A model generated the notes under the pieces. The model did no database searches. It saw nothing but the letters and a program-made list of their open reading frames with translations, and had not been told where the DNA came from. The position numbers were made by a program, and so were the translations under genes. From positions 363,424 through 427,423 of the forward strand of contig BNCN01000009.1 of the NCBI GenBank assembly GCA_014656495.1: DNA of 64,000 bases. The letters run 5' to 3'. Below, one piece after another: positions 26,574 to 35,908 of the stretch (its first letter is position 1; each line of letters opens with the position of its first letter). This stretch comes from Comamonas sp. KCTC 72670 (lineage in GTDB: Bacteria > Myxococcota > Myxococcia > Myxococcales > Myxococcaceae).

Positions 26574-28754
26574 CTACTCCGGCTTGGCGCTCACCGTCGC
26601 GCCCGGGGCCACGGTGCCCACCGCGCCGCTCTTCGTCTCCAGCGCGTCGGCCACCAGCTCGGTGATGTCCTTGACCTTGATGTTCTCCTCGCGGCCGGTG
26701 TCGTTCACCGCGTCGGAGAGCATCGTGGAGCAGAACGGGCACGCCACCGCGACGATGCCGCTGCCGCCCTTGTCCTTGTAGTCGCCCACCTGGCCCGGCT
26801 TCTTCTTGTCCGCGGCGTTGGGGTAGGGCGTGGACGGGTCCTCGGCGTGCTTCAGCGTGAGCGCGGCCTCGTTCAACCGGTTGTGGTTGATGCGCGTGCC
26901 AATGTGCTCCTCCATCCACATGCGGCCGCCGCCGGCGCCGCAGCAGAAGCCCTCGCGCTTGCTGCGCTGCATCTCCACCACCTCGAGCCCGGGGATGGCG
27001 TTGAGCACCTCGCGGGGCGCGTCGTAGACGCCGTTGTGGCGGCCCAGGTAGCAGGGGTCGTGGTAGGTGAGCTTGCTGTTCATCACCGCGGAGAGCCGGA
27101 TGCGCTTCTCCTTCAGCAGCTCGTTGATGAGCTGCGTGTGGTTGATGACGCGGTACTCGCCGCCGAACTCCGGGTACTCGTTCTTGATGGTGTTGAAGCA
27201 GTGCGGGCACTGGGTGATGACGGCCTTCACGCCCATCGAGTTCCACGACTCGACGTTCGTCTTCGCCATCGTCTGGAACAGGTACTCGTTGCCCATGCGG
27301 CGCGCGGAGTCGCCGTTGCACATCTCCTGCTTGGACAGCGTGGCGAAGCTCACGCCCGCCTCGCGCAGGATCTTCACCAGCGCGCGGCTGACCTTCTTCT
27401 GCTTGTCGTCGTAGCTGCCCGCGCAGCCCACGAAGAAGAGGTACTCGTACGGACCGCCGTCGTCACCCCACGTGGGCAGCGCCAGGTCCTCGGCCCACTC
27501 GTCGCGCCGGTCTTGCCCCAGGCCCCAGGGGTTGCCCTGGCGCTCGATGCCCTCGAACACGCGCTGGATTTCCGCCGGGAACTCCGCCTTCACCTGCACC
27601 TGGTAGCGGCGCATGTCGATGAGGCGCGGCACGTTCTCGATGAACACCGGGCAGGCCTGCTCGCACCAGCCGCAGCTCGTGCACGCCCACACCGTCTCCG
27701 CCGACAGCGCGCTGCCGACGATTTCCGGCAGCGGCTCCTTGATGCCGTTGGGGCCGTAGCCCTCCTCCACCCACTGCTCGTGGTCCCAGATCCAGTGCTT
27801 CAGGTCCTGGTTCACGGCCTTGTGCGTGAGCGGCTTGCCGGTGATGTACGTGGGACAGTGCGTCTGGCAGCGGCCACACTCCGTACAGGAGTAGAGGTCC
27901 ATGCCCTGCTTCCACGTCAGGTCCTTCACCGTGGCCGCGCCGAACTCCTCCTTCTCCAGGTCCGGCGTGGGCAGCTTGCCGGTGGAGTGCGTGCGCTGGA
28001 AGAAGACCGTGGGCAGGCCGGTGATGATGTGGAAGTGCTTGCCGATGGGCAGGAAGTTCAGGAACGACAGGATGATGACCAGGTGAATCCAGAAGCCGGC
28101 CACGCCCACCGCGTGCGCGGCGGTGACGCCCAGCGGCGCCATCCCCATGCCCGTCAGGCTGGTGAACGGCTCCCACCACACCAGCGCGATGGGCGCCTGC
28201 GCGGCGGCGGCCTGGGCCACCATGTGGCTGCCGCCGAAGAGGAACTCGGAGACCATCAACCCGCCGATGAAGCACAGGATGAGGTACGCCTCCCACGACG
28301 GCGTCAGGCGGTCCGGCTTCACCTGCCAGCGCACCCAGATGTAGTAGGCCACGCCCAGCAGGGCCAGCGCGGCGACCACGTCCTTGGCCAGCAGGTACAC
28401 CTTGTAGACGAACAGCAGCGCGGGCTGATCCACCCAGAACGGGTGGCTCAAATCCGTCAGCAGCTCCAGCGCCCCGGTCGAGAAGCCCATGGCGAAGAGC
28501 ATGACGGTGCGCAGCGCCAGCACCATGAACGCCGCGTAGATGAGCACGTGGAACAGGCCCGGCGTGAACTCCTCCGGATCCACCAGGCGCTTCTGACCGA
28601 GGCCGAAGCGCACCAGCTGCGCCACGCGGAAGGGGATGTTGTCGAGCCGGTTCTCCTTCTTCATCGCCAGCAGGACGCCCACGCGCCCGGACATGGTGAT
28701 GACGAAGATGGGAATGGCGAGGGCTAGCAACAGGCCGGTGATGATGGGACTCAT
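26574..28754 (-). CDS. Membrane Fe-S oxidoreductase, probable EtfBA:menaquinone oxidoreductase
   Basis: A 726-residue protein. The N-terminal 250 residues hold about six transmembrane helices of cytochrome-b/nitrate-reductase-gamma type. Two 4Fe-4S motifs follow, C-T-E-C-G-R-C-Q-T-H-C-P near 291 and C-T-S-C-G-W-C-E-Q-A-C-P near 355. Two CCG domains of the heterodisulfide-reductase type come last (near 443-560 and 570-700, including F-C-C-G-A-G-G-G). This order matches the membrane EtfBA:(methyl)menaquinone oxidoreductases described in Geobacter and relatives, which pass electrons from fatty-acid beta-oxidation to menaquinone. Myxobacteria use menaquinone, which fits. No etf genes are adjacent. 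An HdrDE-like role is the alternative. Confidence 0.85.
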   Translation of the reverse strand: MSPIITGLLLALAIPIFVITMSGRVGVLLAMKKENRLDNIPFRVAQLVRFGLGQKRLVDPEEFTPGLFHVLIYAAFMVLALRTVMLFAMGFSTGALELLTDLSHPFWVDQPALLFVYKVYLLAKDVVAALALLGVAYYIWVRWQVKPDRLTPSWEAYLILCFIGGLMVSEFLFGGSHMVAQAAAAQAPIALVWWEPFTSLTGMGMAPLGVTAAHAVGVAGFWIHLVIILSFLNFLPIGKHFHIITGLPTVFFQRTHSTGKLPTPDLEKEEFGAATVKDLTWKQGMDLYSCTECGRCQTHCPTYITGKPLTHKAVNQDLKHWIWDHEQWVEEGYGPNGIKEPLPEIVGSALSAETVWACTSCGWCEQACPVFIENVPRLIDMRRYQVQVKAEFPAEIQRVFEGIERQGNPWGLGQDRRDEWAEDLALPTWGDDGGPYEYLFFVGCAGSYDDKQKKVSRALVKILREAGVSFATLSKQEMCNGDSARRMGNEYLFQTMAKTNVESWNSMGVKAVITQCPHCFNTIKNEYPEFGGEYRVINHTQLINELLKEKRIRLSAVMNSKLTYHDPCYLGRHNGVYDAPREVLNAIPGLEVVEMQRSKREGFCCGAGGGRMWMEEHIGTRINHNRLNEAALTLKHAEDPSTPYPNAADKKKPGQVGDYKDKGGSGIVAVACPFCSTMLSDAVNDTGREENIKVKDITELVADALETKSGAVGTVAPGATVSAKPE

Positions 28755-29299
28755 GGGACTCTAAGGACCTCTAGGGCGCGGCGATGGGCCCGGGCTGCCG
28801 CGTCGCGGCAAATTCTTGAGTACGCTTCAACCCTAACAGGGGTGATTCGCGAATCAAGCGCGCTGCTGCCCCAGGTGTCCTGCACTGGAGAACCCCGGCT
28901 TCGGACCGCCGAGGGGCGTGCAGCCGGCGCACGGATTTACCGGCGGAGCCCCGCCAACCAGGGCCCTTTGAAAATACCGGTGCGTCAATGCCCGTGGGGT
29001 TCCCTGCCGGCCACCCCAGGCTTACCTTGTACGATTGCCACGGGCATTGTCGGACGTCCAACGAATTGTAACTGCCTGTAAATACGAACTCTTCTCTCTG
29101 GGGAGCAGGCAGGTAGGCGGAACGGCGACATGGACCCCAGAACTTTGAGAGCCCAAGGGCTTTACAACGCAGGGCGACATCCCCAACATGGTCGGTAAAT
29201 CGGTCAACGACTGCTTGGGCGGGTTCCGCGTGGGGCGGGCCCGGGTTGGCCGGAATGGGATGTCCACCTCCACCAGGGTGGCCTCCAGAGGAGCCGGAC
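28755..29299. other. 545-bp divergent intergenic region
   Basis: No convincing gene. It holds a perfect palindrome near the Fe-S protein gene. A locally AT-richer patch lies around 29059-29090, a plausible promoter area for the small gene at 29300. Confidence 0.5.
28843..28856. promoter_or_regulatory. 14-bp perfect palindrome, candidate operator
   Basis: TGATTCGCGAATCA is a perfect palindrome about 90 bases upstream of the membrane Fe-S oxidoreductase start. Symmetric sites of this size are typical of TetR-family operators, which often control fatty-acid degradation genes. Ligand and regulator are unknown. Confidence 0.45.
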
Positions 29300-29461
29300 A
29301 TGGTGCACGACGACACCACCTACATGGACGATGAAGGGTTGCCTTATGTGGATCCGCGGCAGGACGGTGACTCGGAATCCACGGGTTCCGACGAGGGCGC
29401 GCCCGGCCGTCGCTGGGGGTACGCCGAGGAGTCGTGGGGCGGCTGGAGTGCGGCCGAGTGA
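29300..29461 (+). CDS. Small acidic protein of 53 residues, unknown
   Basis: ATG 29300 follows AGAGGAG by 8 bases. The product starts M-V-H-D-D-T-T-Y-M-D-D-E-G and is rich in Asp, Glu, Gly and aromatic residues. No domain is recognised. The good ribosome-binding site and biased codon use support a real gene. Confidence 0.5.
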   Translation: MVHDDTTYMDDEGLPYVDPRQDGDSESTGSDEGAPGRRWGYAEESWGGWSAAE

Positions 29462-29674
29462 TTCGCGGCCCCCGCGGCCGGTGGCAGCGCGGGGGCATCT
29501 GCGGTAACCCGGGCGGTGGATGCCTGTGTGGTGGCTCCCTTCGAGGCGAGCCCCCGGGCCGTTCCCCCCGACGTGGCATCGCCGTCAGATGCCCGTCATC
29601 TTCTCTTCCATGTCTTCGTTGGCGCCCCCGAGTTCCATGCCGGCCCTGGGCCGGAGGGTGACAGGAGCGAAGCC

Positions 29675-29836
29675 ATGAAGGTGATGTGGTGCTGGCGGTG
29701 CGGCATGGACATTCCCATGCTCGACGAGGAGGAGTTCGAGCGAATCCAGGTGGCGCTCCGTCGCAAGCCCCTGCGGACCCCCCAGGCCCGGTACTGCGCG
29801 GCGTGCGGCGTGACGCGCCAGCCGCCACCTGCCTGA
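29675..29836 (+). CDS. Small zinc-ribbon protein of 53 residues
   Basis: ATG 29675 follows AGGAG by 7 bases. The protein has C-W-R-C-G near residue 5 and C-A-A-C-G near residue 44, a two-knuckle zinc ribbon, with a helical D-E-E-E-F-E-R-I segment between. Related short proteins with the wCwRCgmdiPMLdeeEf pattern are common in bacteria but uncharacterised. Function unknown; zinc binding is inference from the cysteines. Confidence 0.7.
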   Translation: MKVMWCWRCGMDIPMLDEEEFERIQVALRRKPLRTPQARYCAACGVTRQPPPA

Positions 29837-30042
29837 GTGGGCGGCCGGTGTGGGTGCGGCACATCCTGACCCGCCCCCTTGCCCCAAAGCACGACTCCCG
29901 ACATTCTCAGACCCCGCAGCCTGCCCGTGAGCGTCCCCCGCTCCCGTGCGTTGTGGCCCATGAGACTTCCGGCATCGAGGGCCTCCCGGCCTTCCAGATT
30001 GATTCGCGGCACAATGCCTCGTGCGACCACGGGGGAGTACGT

Positions 30043-31296
30043 ATGAAGCAGATGGCCTGGGCAGTAGAGCGTGACGCCGAGCACGGCCGGGAGGTGCTCG
30101 TCCTCGTCACCCTGGAGGCCGACGCCGACGCTCCCCGCTCGCCGGTGGCCATCAACCTGGCGTTGGATCGCAGCGCCTCCATGCGCGGCGTCCCGCTGCT
30201 CGCCGCCGTGCAGGCCGCCCAGGCGCTGGTCGAGCGCGCCAGCCCACGCGACTACCTGGGCCTGCTCACCTTCGACGCCGAGCCCGAGCAGGTGCTGCCC
30301 ATGCGCGCCATGGACACCTCTGCCCGGGCGGAGTTCCTCAAGGTGCTCGCACGCCTGACGTCCGGCGAGGGCACTGCGCTGCACGAGGCCGTCGAGCGCG
30401 CCTCCGAGTCCGTCCGCCGCGTGCTCGTGCCCGGCGCCCGGCCGCAGGTCCTGATGCTCACCGACGGCGAGCCCTCCGTGGGCCCGTCACAGCTCGCCGA
30501 GTTCAAGTCCCTGGGGGCCCGCGTCTCCGAGTCCGGCGTGATGCTCCACGCGCTGGGCCTGGGGCGGCACTACCTGCCCGACATCCTCGAGGCACTCACC
30601 AGCCCCTCGGGCACCGGCTTCGTCCACGTGGACGACCCCGAAGGGCTGCCCATGGCCGTGGGGCAGCTCGGCGCGGAGCTCTTCGGCGAGGTCGTGGCCG
30701 ACGCGCGCGTGCACGTGCTGCCCACGGGCTTCGCGGACCTGCGGTGCCGTCACCGCTATCCCTCGCGCGTCGAGGGCGACGCGATGAGCGCGACGCTGGG
30801 CGCCATCTCCCAGGCCTTCCCGCGTCGCGTCCTCTTCGCCGGCCTGCTGGACCAGGCCGAGTGGACGCTGAACGTCTCCACGACCTTCTCCGAGCGGGGC
30901 GACACGCGGCGCATCTCCGTGCCAGTGACGCGCGTGTTGCCGGACAGCGACTCGGGCCGCTACGTGCGCGCGGTGTCCGCCGAGCTGGACCTGGTCGCCG
31001 CCGAGTCCGCCGCGTGGAAGGCCCTGGGCCGCCGTCACCAGGACGCCGCCGAGCGGGCGCTGGAGACCGCCGACGCGGCCCTCTACAAGCTGGCGCGGCT
31101 GGGCGCGCCCGAGGTGCCCGCGCAGCGCCACGTGGAGCGGCTGGCGGACCTGCGCCGCGTCCTGGAGCGCCGCGCGAACCAGCTGCCCGCGCTGGTGATG
31201 CGCCGCGCGCACTCGGAAGTCTCTCGCATCACCATGAGCCGCGTGGGCCCCGCCGCGCCCGCGCCCGCGCTGCTGCCCTGGAAGACCGAGGACTGA
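30043..31296 (+). CDS. vWA-domain protein with intact MIDAS motif
   Basis: A 417-residue soluble protein with no signal peptide. The vWA domain spans about residues 35-215 and has a complete metal-ion-dependent adhesion site: D-R-S-A-S, the Thr in G-E-G-T-A-L-H, and T-D-G-E-P-S. A beta-sandwich region follows, then a helical tail rich in Ala, Arg and Leu near 320-380. Such proteins bind partners in a metal-dependent way. ATG 30043 has GGGGGAG upstream. No MoxR ATPase is adjacent, so it is unlinked to the operon at 48-54 kb. Confidence 0.88.
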   Translation: MKQMAWAVERDAEHGREVLVLVTLEADADAPRSPVAINLALDRSASMRGVPLLAAVQAAQALVERASPRDYLGLLTFDAEPEQVLPMRAMDTSARAEFLKVLARLTSGEGTALHEAVERASESVRRVLVPGARPQVLMLTDGEPSVGPSQLAEFKSLGARVSESGVMLHALGLGRHYLPDILEALTSPSGTGFVHVDDPEGLPMAVGQLGAELFGEVVADARVHVLPTGFADLRCRHRYPSRVEGDAMSATLGAISQAFPRRVLFAGLLDQAEWTLNVSTTFSERGDTRRISVPVTRVLPDSDSGRYVRAVSAELDLVAAESAAWKALGRRHQDAAERALETADAALYKLARLGAPEVPAQRHVERLADLRRVLERRANQLPALVMRRAHSEVSRITMSRVGPAAPAPALLPWKTED

Positions 31297-31505
31297 CGGC
31301 GCCGCTTGCCTGCCGGTGCTCCGCCGTGTGGGCTCATGACGTTGCGTCTGTGACGTTGTAACCCCTGTTCGCGCGTGTCCGCCCGCTCCGGGCAGGGCCG
31401 GGTGCGTCATCGGGGGGAATGCCCGCCTGCCCGGATGGTTCACTGTGCTCGGGGCTTCGTGTCTGTCGCTGGCGGGCGGGCCTCCTCTGGGTTAACGGGA
31501 GTCGC

Positions 31506-33821
31506 ATGACGCGTCGGCAGTCCAAGAGGCTCGGTAGGGTTGGTGGAATCGGACTGCTGCTGCTGGCGGCCGTCGCCTGGGCGGACCTGCCCGCGTCGGC
31601 GGTCGCGTCCAGCGCCCCGGACGAGGGGAACCCCCGGGTCGAAGGCGCGCTGCTGGTCGACGTGACGCAGGTGAAGCCGGGTGACACCTTCCGCGCGGGC
31701 GTGCGTTTCCGCCTGGACCCGGGCTGGCACATCTACTGGAAGAACCCGGGCGACTCCGGCCTGGAGACGGAGGTGGCGTGGGACACGCCGGGCTCCACGG
31801 TGGGGCCGCTGAAGTGGCCCTTCCCGGACACCTTCCGCACGCCGGATGGCTTCATCACCACCTACGGCTACGACGATGAGGCCATCCTCGTCGCGGACGT
31901 GAAGGCCGCCGAGGGCGCCACCACCGGCGCGCTGACGCTGTCCGCCGCGGTGGAGGCGCTGGTGTGCGAGGTGCACTGCATCCCCGCCGAGCTGGTGCTG
32001 ACGCGCTCCGTCCCGCTGGGCCCCGAGACGCTGCGCGACGCCGAGACCGCGGCGGTGCTCGACGCGGAGGTGGCGAAGGTGCCCCGTCCCGTCGCGGACA
32101 GCGGCCACGCCGTGTCGGTGGCGCTGGACGCGCCGAGCCTCACCGCGGGCCAGGCGTTCACCGGCGCCCTGACGTTGGCGCGCACGGGCGGCGCGGCGGT
32201 GCCCGCCGTGGAGGGTGACTTCTTCGTCGCCGAGCGCATCCCCGGCGTCGCGCGCCTGGACCTCACGGCGGACGGCCCCGGCCGCTTCAAGCTGAAGGGC
32301 AAGGCGGAGCCGGACCTGCAGGCCACCGCGCCGGGCCTCACGGGCGTGCTGCGGCTGGGCACGGCGGCCACGGGCTACCAGTACCTCGAGGTGACGGCGC
32401 CGCTGGCTCCCATGGTGGCGGCCGCCAACGCGGCGGCGCCCGCGGTGGTGAAGCCGCCGTCGGTCAAGGACAGCATCGCGGCGGTGAAGCCGGTGGGCGC
32501 GGCCGTGGCGCCTCGCGCGGAGGAGTCGTCCGTGGGCTTGGGGCTGGCGCTGGTGTTCGCATTCTTCGGCGGCGCGCTGCTCAACCTGATGCCGTGCGTG
32601 TTCCCGGTGCTGGCGCTGAAGGCCTATGGCTTCACGCGCATGGTGCAGCAGGAGCAGGGCCGCGTCGGCGCGCACGCGGCGGCCTACGCGGGCGGCATCA
32701 TCGGCACCATGCTGCTGCTGGCGGGCGGCGTACTGGCGGTGCGCGCGGGCGGGGCCAGCGTGGGCTGGGGCTTCCAGTTCCAGGAGCCGCTCTTCGTCGC
32801 GGGTGTGTGCGCGGTGCTGGTGGCCTTCGCGCTCAACCTCTTCGGTGTCTTCAACGTGGGCCTGGACGGCACGGCGCTGGCGGGCAAGGTGGACCAGAGC
32901 CACGGCCTGATGCACAGCGCGGGCGAGGGCGTGCTGGCGGTGGTGCTCGCCACCCCGTGCTCCGCGCCGCTGCTGGGCACGGCGGTGGGTTTCGCCTTCG
33001 CGGCCGGCCCCGCCACGGTGCTGGCCGTCTTCACCGCGCTGGGCCTGGGGCTCGCGCTGCCCTTCTGTGTGCTGGTGCTGGTGCCGGGGCTCGCCAAGAA
33101 GCTGCCCAAGCCGGGCGCGTGGATGGAGCGCTTCAAGCAGGTGCTGGGCTTCGCACTGCTGGCCACCACCGTCTGGCTGGTGTGGGTGATGGGCGGGCTG
33201 GCCGGCGTGGACGGCATGGCGCGGCTGCTCGCGTTCCTCGTCGCGGTGGGGCTCGTCACCTGGCTGTACGGCCAGGGGCAGGCGCAGGACGGCGTGCGCA
33301 AGCTGGCCACGGTGGGCGTGGCGGCGGCGGTGCTGGTGGCCTCGGGCCTGCTGACGCTGCGCTTCGAGGAGCAAGGCCCCGCCGCGGCGCCCCGGACGGG
33401 GTCCACGATGGCGCTGGCGCAGCCCTGGGATGACGCGGCCGTGCAGGCGGCGCTGGCCGCGGGGCAACCGGTGTTCATCGACTTCACGGCGGACTGGTGC
33501 CTCACCTGCAAGTTCAACGAGCGCACCGTGCTGTCCACCGACGAGGTGCGCGACGCCTTCCTCCAGCACCGCGTGGCCTTCTTCGTCGCGGACTGGACGC
33601 GCCGCGACGCGCGCATCACCGCCAAGCTGGCCGAGCACGGCCGCGCGGGGGTGCCCATGTACCTGGTGCTGAGCCCGGGCGCGCCGGACAAGCCGGAGGT
33701 GCTGTCGGAGCTGCTGACGACGGGACTCGTCGCGGACGCCGTGAAGCGCGCGGCGGATTGCGCACCGTCGAAGCTGGGCGGTCCGAACGTCCTCTGCGCC
33801 GCGGGCTTCCCCAGTCATTGA
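31506..33821 (+). CDS. DsbD/ScsB-like membrane thiol-disulfide reductase
   Basis: A 771-residue protein in three parts. After a signal peptide, the periplasmic N-domain has a redox pair in C-E-V-H-C near 155-159, as in ScsB/DipZ relatives. The central domain has about eight helices with L-N-L-M-P-C-V-F-P-V-L and A-T-P-C-S-A-P, whose cysteines carry electrons across the membrane. The C-terminal thioredoxin domain has W-C-L-T-C-K near 664. It moves reducing power from cytoplasmic thioredoxin to the periplasm. ATG 31506 has GGGAG upstream. The redoxin gene begins 42 bases after the stop, so that protein is the likely electron acceptor. Confidence 0.93.
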   Translation: MTRRQSKRLGRVGGIGLLLLAAVAWADLPASAVASSAPDEGNPRVEGALLVDVTQVKPGDTFRAGVRFRLDPGWHIYWKNPGDSGLETEVAWDTPGSTVGPLKWPFPDTFRTPDGFITTYGYDDEAILVADVKAAEGATTGALTLSAAVEALVCEVHCIPAELVLTRSVPLGPETLRDAETAAVLDAEVAKVPRPVADSGHAVSVALDAPSLTAGQAFTGALTLARTGGAAVPAVEGDFFVAERIPGVARLDLTADGPGRFKLKGKAEPDLQATAPGLTGVLRLGTAATGYQYLEVTAPLAPMVAAANAAAPAVVKPPSVKDSIAAVKPVGAAVAPRAEESSVGLGLALVFAFFGGALLNLMPCVFPVLALKAYGFTRMVQQEQGRVGAHAAAYAGGIIGTMLLLAGGVLAVRAGGASVGWGFQFQEPLFVAGVCAVLVAFALNLFGVFNVGLDGTALAGKVDQSHGLMHSAGEGVLAVVLATPCSAPLLGTAVGFAFAAGPATVLAVFTALGLGLALPFCVLVLVPGLAKKLPKPGAWMERFKQVLGFALLATTVWLVWVMGGLAGVDGMARLLAFLVAVGLVTWLYGQGQAQDGVRKLATVGVAAAVLVASGLLTLRFEEQGPAAAPRTGSTMALAQPWDDAAVQAALAAGQPVFIDFTADWCLTCKFNERTVLSTDEVRDAFLQHRVAFFVADWTRRDARITAKLAEHGRAGVPMYLVLSPGAPDKPEVLSELLTTGLVADAVKRAADCAPSKLGGPNVLCAAGFPSH

Positions 33822-33863
33822 TGCATCGCTGTCTTCTGCTGTCCCCAACTCAGGAGGTACGCC

Positions 33864-34445
33864 ATGAAGCAGGTCGTCACCGCGCTCGCGCTTGGCACGT
33901 TGTTCGTCGGAGCCCCCGTCCTCGCTGACGCCGAGGTGGGCAAGCCCGCGCCGTCCTTCACCATCAAGGACGAGTCCGGCAAGGAGCACTCGCTGGCGCA
34001 GTACAAGGGCCGGGTGGTCGTCCTCGAGTGGACCAACCCCGAGTGCCCCTTCGTGCAGCGGCACTACAAGGCCGACACGATGGTCACCACGCTGAAGGGC
34101 TTCGACGCCAAGAAGGTCGTGTGGCTGGCGGTGGACTCCACCGCGCACAACACGCCGGAGAAGTCCGCCGCGTGGAAGAAGGAAGAGGGCTTCCCGTACC
34201 CGGTGCTGCAGGACGCCAGCGGTGCGATGGGCAAGGCCTACGGCGCGAAGACGACGCCGCACATGTACGTCATCGATGAGAAGGGCGTCGTGCGCTACGC
34301 GGGCGCCATCGACGATGACCCGCGTGGCAAGAGCGCCAAGCCGTCCAACCACGTGAAGACGGCCGTGGACGCCGTGGTGGGCGGCCAGCCGGTCCCCGCC
34401 TCCACCACCACGCCGTACGGCTGCACGGTGAAGTACAAGACCTAG
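33864..34445 (+). CDS. Periplasmic redoxin (AhpC/TlpA-like)
   Basis: A 193-residue protein with an N-terminal signal peptide (cut near A-D-A at 21-23) and a thioredoxin fold. The motif W-T-N-P-E-C-P-F-V-Q-R-H-Y has a single cysteine (C61) at the peroxidatic position, with no CxxC. A second cysteine lies near the C-terminus (Y-G-C-T-V) and could resolve it. It may be a periplasmic peroxiredoxin recycled by the DsbD-like protein next to it. AGGAGG precedes the ATG. The gene shares an operon with, and follows, the DsbD-like gene. Confidence 0.87.
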   Translation: MKQVVTALALGTLFVGAPVLADAEVGKPAPSFTIKDESGKEHSLAQYKGRVVVLEWTNPECPFVQRHYKADTMVTTLKGFDAKKVVWLAVDSTAHNTPEKSAAWKKEEGFPYPVLQDASGAMGKAYGAKTTPHMYVIDEKGVVRYAGAIDDDPRGKSAKPSNHVKTAVDAVVGGQPVPASTTTPYGCTVKYKT

Positions 34446-35908
34446 CCCGCGCGTCCGCGGTGCGGTCTCCAGGCCCTCGTCCCTTGCGTGGACGGGGGTC
34501 TTTTGTTTTCGCGGCCGGCCTCGCGGGGAATCGTGAGCAGCGAGCACAGGGCGCCCACGGCGCACAGCCCCGCGGACACCCAGAGCGCGCGCCGCGTCCC
34601 CGCGAGGAAGTCCACGCCGGTGTCGCCGGCCAGTCCGCCCAGCAGCGGCAGCAGGGCCACCGCCAGCAGCCCGGCGATGCGCGCCACGGCGTTGTTCACC
34701 CCGGAGGCGATGCCCGCGTAGCGGTCCTCCACGGCGCCCAGCACCACCGCCGTCAGCGGGCCCACGGTGAGCGACAGCCCCAGGCCCAGCACGACGATGC
34801 CGGGCAGCACGGTGCTCACGTAGTCGCCGCCGCGCTGGATGCGGGTCAGCAGCGCCAGCCCCACGCCCGCGAGCAGCGGCCCGGCCGTCATCAACGGCCG
34901 CGCGCCGATACGCCCCGCCAGCCTCCCCACGGGCGGTGACAGCACGAGCAGCAGCAGGGTGATGGGCAGCAGCGCCGCCCCCGCGCCCAGCGCCGAGTAG
35001 CCGAGCTGCTGTTGCAGGGCGAGCACCACGAGGAACGTGGCGCCCCCGAGCGCGAAGTACACGACGAGCGTGGTGAGGTTCGCTCCGGAGAACGTGTGCG
35101 AGTGGAAGAGGCGGAGCGGCAGCATCGGCGCGCGCTGCCGGGCCTCCAGGACGACGAAGAGCACCAGCAGCGCGGCGCCCGCGCAGGCCGCGAGGACGGC
35201 CGCGGCGGGCCAGTGGTGCACGGGCCCTTCGATGAGCGCGTAGATGACGCCGCCCAGGCCGAGCGCCGCCGTCACCGCGCCCGCGAGGTCCAGCCGGTGC
35301 GTGCCCTGCGCGGGGGCGATGTCCGGCACGTGGCGCAGGGCGACCCACGCGGTGAGCGCCGCCAGCGGCACGTTGAGGAAGAAGACGAAGCGCCACGAGC
35401 CCGCGTCCACCAGCCACCCGCCGAGCAGCGGCCCCACCGCCGTGGTGACGCCGGACAGCCCGGCCCAGGCGGACACGGCGCGCTGCCGGTCCTCGGGCGG
35501 GAAGGAGGTGCGCAGCAGGGCGAGGCTCGCGGGCACCAGCAGCGCGGCGCCCACGCCCTGCGCGGCGCGGAAGGCCGCCAGCGTCCAGGCATTGGGCGCC
35601 AGGCCGCACAGGACGGACGTGGCCGTGAAGGCGAGCATCCCCAGCAGGAAGACGCGGCGCTGTCCCTTCGCATCACCCAGCGCGCCGCCGGTGAGGACCA
35701 GGGAGCCGAGCGTGAGCAGGTAGGCATCCACGGCCCACTGGAGGCCGGACAGGCCGGTGTTCAGCTCGCGGCCCACGGCCGGCAGGGCCACGTTGACGGC
35801 GGTGGAGTCGAGGAACGCCATGCCGCTGCCCAGGACGCTGGCGAGCAGCACCCCTTTGCCACGGGGGCTGTCATAGGCGACGGAGGTGTCAGCGGCGGGC
35901 GCGGCCAT
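34442..35908 (-). CDS. MFS drug exporter, EmrB/QacA type
   Basis: A 488-residue inner-membrane protein with about 14 predicted helices. The early motif F-L-D-S-T-A-V-N-V-A-L-P and motif C-like G-P-L-L-G-G-W-L fit the DHA2 (14-helix) drug:H+ antiporters. The motif-A-like loop reads G-A-L-G-D-A-K-G-Q-R-R. It likely exports hydrophobic or cationic compounds. Its stop overlaps the redoxin stop by two bases on opposite strands, and the last 20 or so residues are encoded across the redoxin terminator. No dedicated regulator is adjacent. Confidence 0.9.
   Translation of the reverse strand: MAAPAADTSVAYDSPRGKGVLLASVLGSGMAFLDSTAVNVALPAVGRELNTGLSGLQWAVDAYLLTLGSLVLTGGALGDAKGQRRVFLLGMLAFTATSVLCGLAPNAWTLAAFRAAQGVGAALLVPASLALLRTSFPPEDRQRAVSAWAGLSGVTTAVGPLLGGWLVDAGSWRFVFFLNVPLAALTAWVALRHVPDIAPAQGTHRLDLAGAVTAALGLGGVIYALIEGPVHHWPAAAVLAACAGAALLVLFVVLEARQRAPMLPLRLFHSHTFSGANLTTLVVYFALGGATFLVVLALQQQLGYSALGAGAALLPITLLLLVLSPPVGRLAGRIGARPLMTAGPLLAGVGLALLTRIQRGGDYVSTVLPGIVVLGLGLSLTVGPLTAVVLGAVEDRYAGIASGVNNAVARIAGLLAVALLPLLGGLAGDTGVDFLAGTRRALWVSAGLCAVGALCSLLTIPREAGRENKRPPSTQGTRAWRPHRGRAG
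34474..34509 (+). terminator. Terminator of the redoxin gene, inside the MFS 3' end
   Basis: CCCTCGTCC (34474-34482) pairs with GGACGGGGG (34490-34498) with one G-U, followed by TCTTTTGTTTT. It lies about 30 bases after the redoxin stop and overlaps the coding end of the convergent MFS gene. Confidence 0.85.

Noticed and set aside
26571..28727. 718-residue frame antisense to the Fe-S oxidoreductase
   Set aside because: The opposite strand carries clear 4Fe-4S and CCG motifs; this frame has none.
31440..35609. 1389-residue minus-strand frame across the DsbD-like, redoxin and MFS genes
   Set aside because: Shadow of three well-supported genes; low-complexity His/Arg/Gly composition.
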